The notes under the pieces were generated by a model. The model was given only the letters and a program-made list of their open reading frames with translations. It searched no databases and had not been told where the DNA came from. Of a stretch of 64,000 nucleotides of DNA, positions 61,990 to 64,000 are shown in pieces. Source of the stretch: Streptomyces clavuligerus (lineage in GTDB: Bacteria > Actinomycetota > Actinomycetes > Streptomycetales > Streptomycetaceae); assembly GCF_005519465.1 (NCBI RefSeq), contig NZ_CP027858.1, forward strand, positions 4,588,001-4,652,000, written 5' to 3'. Within the stretch, counting starts at the first letter, position 1; each line of letters begins with the position of its first letter. Position numbers and translations under genes: made by a program.

Positions 61990-62355
61990 ATGCGCACGCT
62001 CTGCGCCTCCACGCTGATCGGTGAGTTCTTCGTGATCGGCTTCGCCGGTCTGGTCGCGATGAAGGACCCGGACCTGACCATGGGCACGGTCTGGACGGTC
62101 TGCGGGGTCGCCATGGTCCTGTCGGTCCTGCTGTGCGGGACGCTCTCCCGGCCGGGCGGGGTCCAGCTCGGCTGGGTGCTCCAGATCGGCCTGGTCCTGA
62201 GCGGTTTCGTGGTCCCGGTGATGTTCTTCCTCGGCGCCTGCTTCGCCGGTCTGTGGTGGGCCTCCGTCCACTACGGCGGCAAGATCGACGCGGCGAAGGC
62301 CCGCTGGGCGGAGCAGCAGGCCGCCGATCAGGGCGCGGAGCAGGCAGCGGGATAG
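61990..62355 (+). CDS. DUF4233 membrane protein
   Basis: A 121-residue membrane protein with about four helices (LIGEFFVIGFAGLVAM; VWTVCGVAMVLSVLLCGTL; LGWVLQIGLVLSGFVV; MFFLGACFAGLWWASV) and a charged C-terminal tail. DUF4233 almost always follows folC in actinobacteria; function unknown. The ATG is 8 bp after folC, so it is co-transcribed. Confidence 0.85.
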   Translation: MRTLCASTLIGEFFVIGFAGLVAMKDPDLTMGTVWTVCGVAMVLSVLLCGTLSRPGGVQLGWVLQIGLVLSGFVVPVMFFLGACFAGLWWASVHYGGKIDAAKARWAEQQAADQGAEQAAG

Positions 62356-62580
62356 GGGCGCCGTCCCCTCGTACACGGGTGCGCGCGTACCCGCATCCGG
62401 GTGGCGGGCGCACCGGGTGGCGGAACGGGCCCCACCGGAACGACTCCCTCCCGGCGAGGTCCCTCCCGGAACGAGTCCGTACCGGAGAGGTCCGTACCGG
62501 AACGGGGGCCGCGCCTGCCCCTGTGACGGCCCCCTGTAGCCTCGGCTCACCGCACACGTATGTCTGCAAGGAGCTGCCAC

Positions 62581-62994
62581 ATGACCCAGCGCACCCTCGT
62601 CCTGCTCAAGCCCGACGCCGTCCGGCGCGGGCTGATCGGCGAGATCATCGGCCGCATCGAGGCCAAGGCCGGCTGGACCATCGCCGCTCTGGAGCTGCGG
62701 ACTCTCGGTCTTGAGACCCTGGAGCAGCACTACGGGGAGCACCGGGGCAAGCCCTTCTACGAGCCGCTGATGGCCTTCATGTCCTCCGGCCCGGTGGTCG
62801 CGCTGGTCGTCGAGGGCGAGCGGGTCATCGAGGGCGTCCGGCAGCTCGCCGGGCCGACCGACCCCATCGCCGCCGCCCCCGGCTCCGTCCGTGGCGACTT
62901 CGGCACCATCGTCCGGGAGAACCTGATCCACGCCTCGGACTCGGAGGAGTCCGCCATTCGGGAACTGAAGATTTTCTTTCCGGGACTCTCCTGA
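62581..62994 (+). CDS. ndk: Nucleoside diphosphate kinase
   Basis: Cytoplasmic enzyme transferring gamma-phosphate between nucleoside di- and triphosphates, 137 residues. N-terminal [17 protein letters not shown], Kpn-loop-type [18 protein letters not shown] and active-site His117 in ENLIHASDS. The ATG lies after CAAGGAG 9 nt upstream. It follows the conserved order folC-DUF4233-ndk-mreB. Confidence 0.96.
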   Translation: MTQRTLVLLKPDAVRRGLIGEIIGRIEAKAGWTIAALELRTLGLETLEQHYGEHRGKPFYEPLMAFMSSGPVVALVVEGERVIEGVRQLAGPTDPIAAAPGSVRGDFGTIVRENLIHASDSEESAIRELKIFFPGLS

Positions 62995-63026
62995 CCTTCC
63001 CTCAGCCAAACAGCGCTCTTGACCTG

Positions 63027-63052
63027 GGGCGACCGAAGGAATTCGGTCGCCC
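63027..63052 (+). terminator. ndk terminator
   Basis: A perfect 11-bp stem (GGGCGACCGAA/TTCGGTCGCCC), GGAA loop, then TTCGG; it isolates ndk from mreB. Confidence 0.8.
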
Positions 63053-63234
63053 TTCGGTATATGCGAACGCAATGCGGGAACGGATCGACGCAACACTTCG
63101 TCACCTGTACAGAGGTGGACCACCGCGCCGTGCGCAGGGAAGCGGCATTACGATGGAACCCTCACGCCAGAGCACCCACCTCGCCATCCTGAAAAGCCGT
63201 CAACGCTCGATTTGGGAAGGCCAGACGCATCCTC

Positions 63235-64000
63235 ATGGGGAACAACATGTCGTTCATCGGCCGTGATATGGCTGTCGACCTCGGGACCGCCAACACGCTG
63301 GTGTACGTCAGGGGCCGCGGGATCGTTCTCAACGAGCCGTCCGTCGTCGCCATCAACACCAACACCGGCGGCATCCTGGCCGTCGGCTCCGAGGCGAAGA
63401 AGATGATCGGCCGGACCCCGGGCAACATCGTGGCCGTCCGGCCCCTGAAGGACGGCGTCATCGCCGACTTCGAGATCACCGAGCGGATGCTGCGCTACTT
63501 CATCCTCAAGATCCACAAGCGGCGCTATCTGGCCCGGCCGCGGGTCGTCGTCTGTGTGCCCTCGGGGATCACCGGAGTGGAGCGCCGCGCGGTCATCGAG
63601 GCGTCGACCCAGGCCGGAGCCCGTCAGGTGCACATCATCGAGGAGCCGATGGCCGCGGCGATCGGCTCCGGTCTCCCCGTCCACGAGGCCACCGGCAACA
63701 TGGTCGTGGACATCGGCGGCGGCACCACCGAGGTCGCCGTGATCTCGCTCGGCGGGATCGTCACCGCGCAGTCCATCCGGGTCGCCGGGGACGAGCTGGA
63801 CAACGCCATCATCCAGCACATCAAGAAGGAGTACTCCCTTCTTCTCGGCGAGCGGACCGCCGAGCAAATCAAGATCACCATTGGTTCGGCCTATGACCTG
63901 GACCAGGACGAGCACACCGAGATCCGCGGCCGTGACCTGGTCTCCGGACTGCCCAAGACCGTGGTCATCTCGGCGGCCGAGGTCCGCAAGGCCATCGAGG
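63235..64000 (+). CDS. mreB: Rod-shape-determining actin homologue MreB (5' part)
   Basis: Cytoskeletal ATPase; in Streptomyces it acts mainly in spore-wall synthesis. The visible 255 residues include [17 protein letters not shown] (phosphate-1), [32 protein letters not shown] (phosphate-2) and the connecting [10 protein letters not shown]. Truncated by the window's right end; the full protein is about 345 residues. The start is ATG at 63235 (GNNMSFIG) or 63247 (MSFIGRD, with GGGGA 6 nt upstream); both are plausible. First gene of the mre cluster. Confidence 0.96.
   Translation, partial: MGNNMSFIGRDMAVDLGTANTLVYVRGRGIVLNEPSVVAINTNTGGILAVGSEAKKMIGRTPGNIVAVRPLKDGVIADFEITERMLRYFILKIHKRRYLARPRVVVCVPSGITGVERRAVIEASTQAGARQVHIIEEPMAAAIGSGLPVHEATGNMVVDIGGGTTEVAVISLGGIVTAQSIRVAGDELDNAIIQHIKKEYSLLLGERTAEQIKITIGSAYDLDQDEHTEIRGRDLVSGLPKTVVISAAEVRKAIE

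Overview
The window is chromosomal DNA from a Streptomyces or a very close actinomycete. The evidence is very high G+C with strong third-position G/C bias, many GTG starts, a conservon operon (cvnABCD), two ClpP paralogues in tandem upstream of clpX, Fe-type superoxide dismutase with a nickel-regulator box, and folC-DUF4233-ndk-mreB synteny. Nothing looks like a prophage, plasmid, IS element, CRISPR array or secondary-metabolite cluster. Most of the window is conserved core chromosome with accessory genes between blocks.

Layout. (1) 1-5.8 kb, minus strand: a chitosan-oligosaccharide (csn-type) operon: ROK repressor, lipoprotein, two permeases and a GH4 glycosidase that runs off the left edge. 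A promoter and a perfect 19-bp palindromic operator lie just upstream. (2) 6-12 kb: Uma2-type nuclease, MscS channel, HNH endonuclease, a small repeat protein, 4-alpha-glucanotransferase (malQ) and a small membrane protein. (3) 12-15 kb: conservon cvnABCD, minus strand, followed by a repeat-rich spacer. (4) 15.6-28.5 kb: two paralogous M1 aminopeptidases on either side of DUF1203, asd and a large secreted subtilase, then a DsbA-like protein and sodF. (5) 28.8-35 kb: two FGGY sugar kinases, a 2-hydroxyacid dehydrogenase and a histidine phosphatase. A 1.1-kb gene-free spacer here holds a degenerate repeat array. (6) 35-41.9 kb: two amino-acid permeases flanking bioY, then rpiB, a Nei-type glycosylase and an Eis-like acetyltransferase. 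(7) 42-49.6 kb: SpoIIE-type phosphatase, MerR regulator, cation/proton antiporter, GNAT, an I36-type secreted protein, an HD-domain protein, a membrane acyltransferase and a tiny membrane protein. (8) 49.7-64 kb: tRNA-Gly and tRNA-Pro, then the housekeeping block tig-clpP1-clpP2-clpX, a Pro/Gln/Tyr-rich membrane protein, valS, an orphan histidine kinase, folC-DUF4233, ndk and the 5' part of mreB.

How the genes work together. The csn block would import glucosamine oligomers, cleave them inside the cell and shut itself off through its ROK repressor. Trigger factor and ClpP1P2/ClpX form a protein-folding and proteolysis module; a ClgR-like box precedes clpP1. The conservon encodes a membrane-associated G-protein-like complex. 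Regulatory sites with good sequence support are the csn operator, a Nur box at sodF, the ClgR box and a MerR-type promoter with a 19-bp spacer. Several genes have a -10-like hexamer 6-7 nt before the start codon, suggesting leaderless mRNAs.

No clearly undescribed multigene system was found. The best leads are the 33.3-34.2 kb repeat array, a similar 100-bp repeat at 15.3-15.5 kb, the transporter-less sugar-kinase/dehydrogenase cluster, a DsbA-family protein lacking its second active-site Cys, and an antiporter gene that seems to lack a normal start codon.
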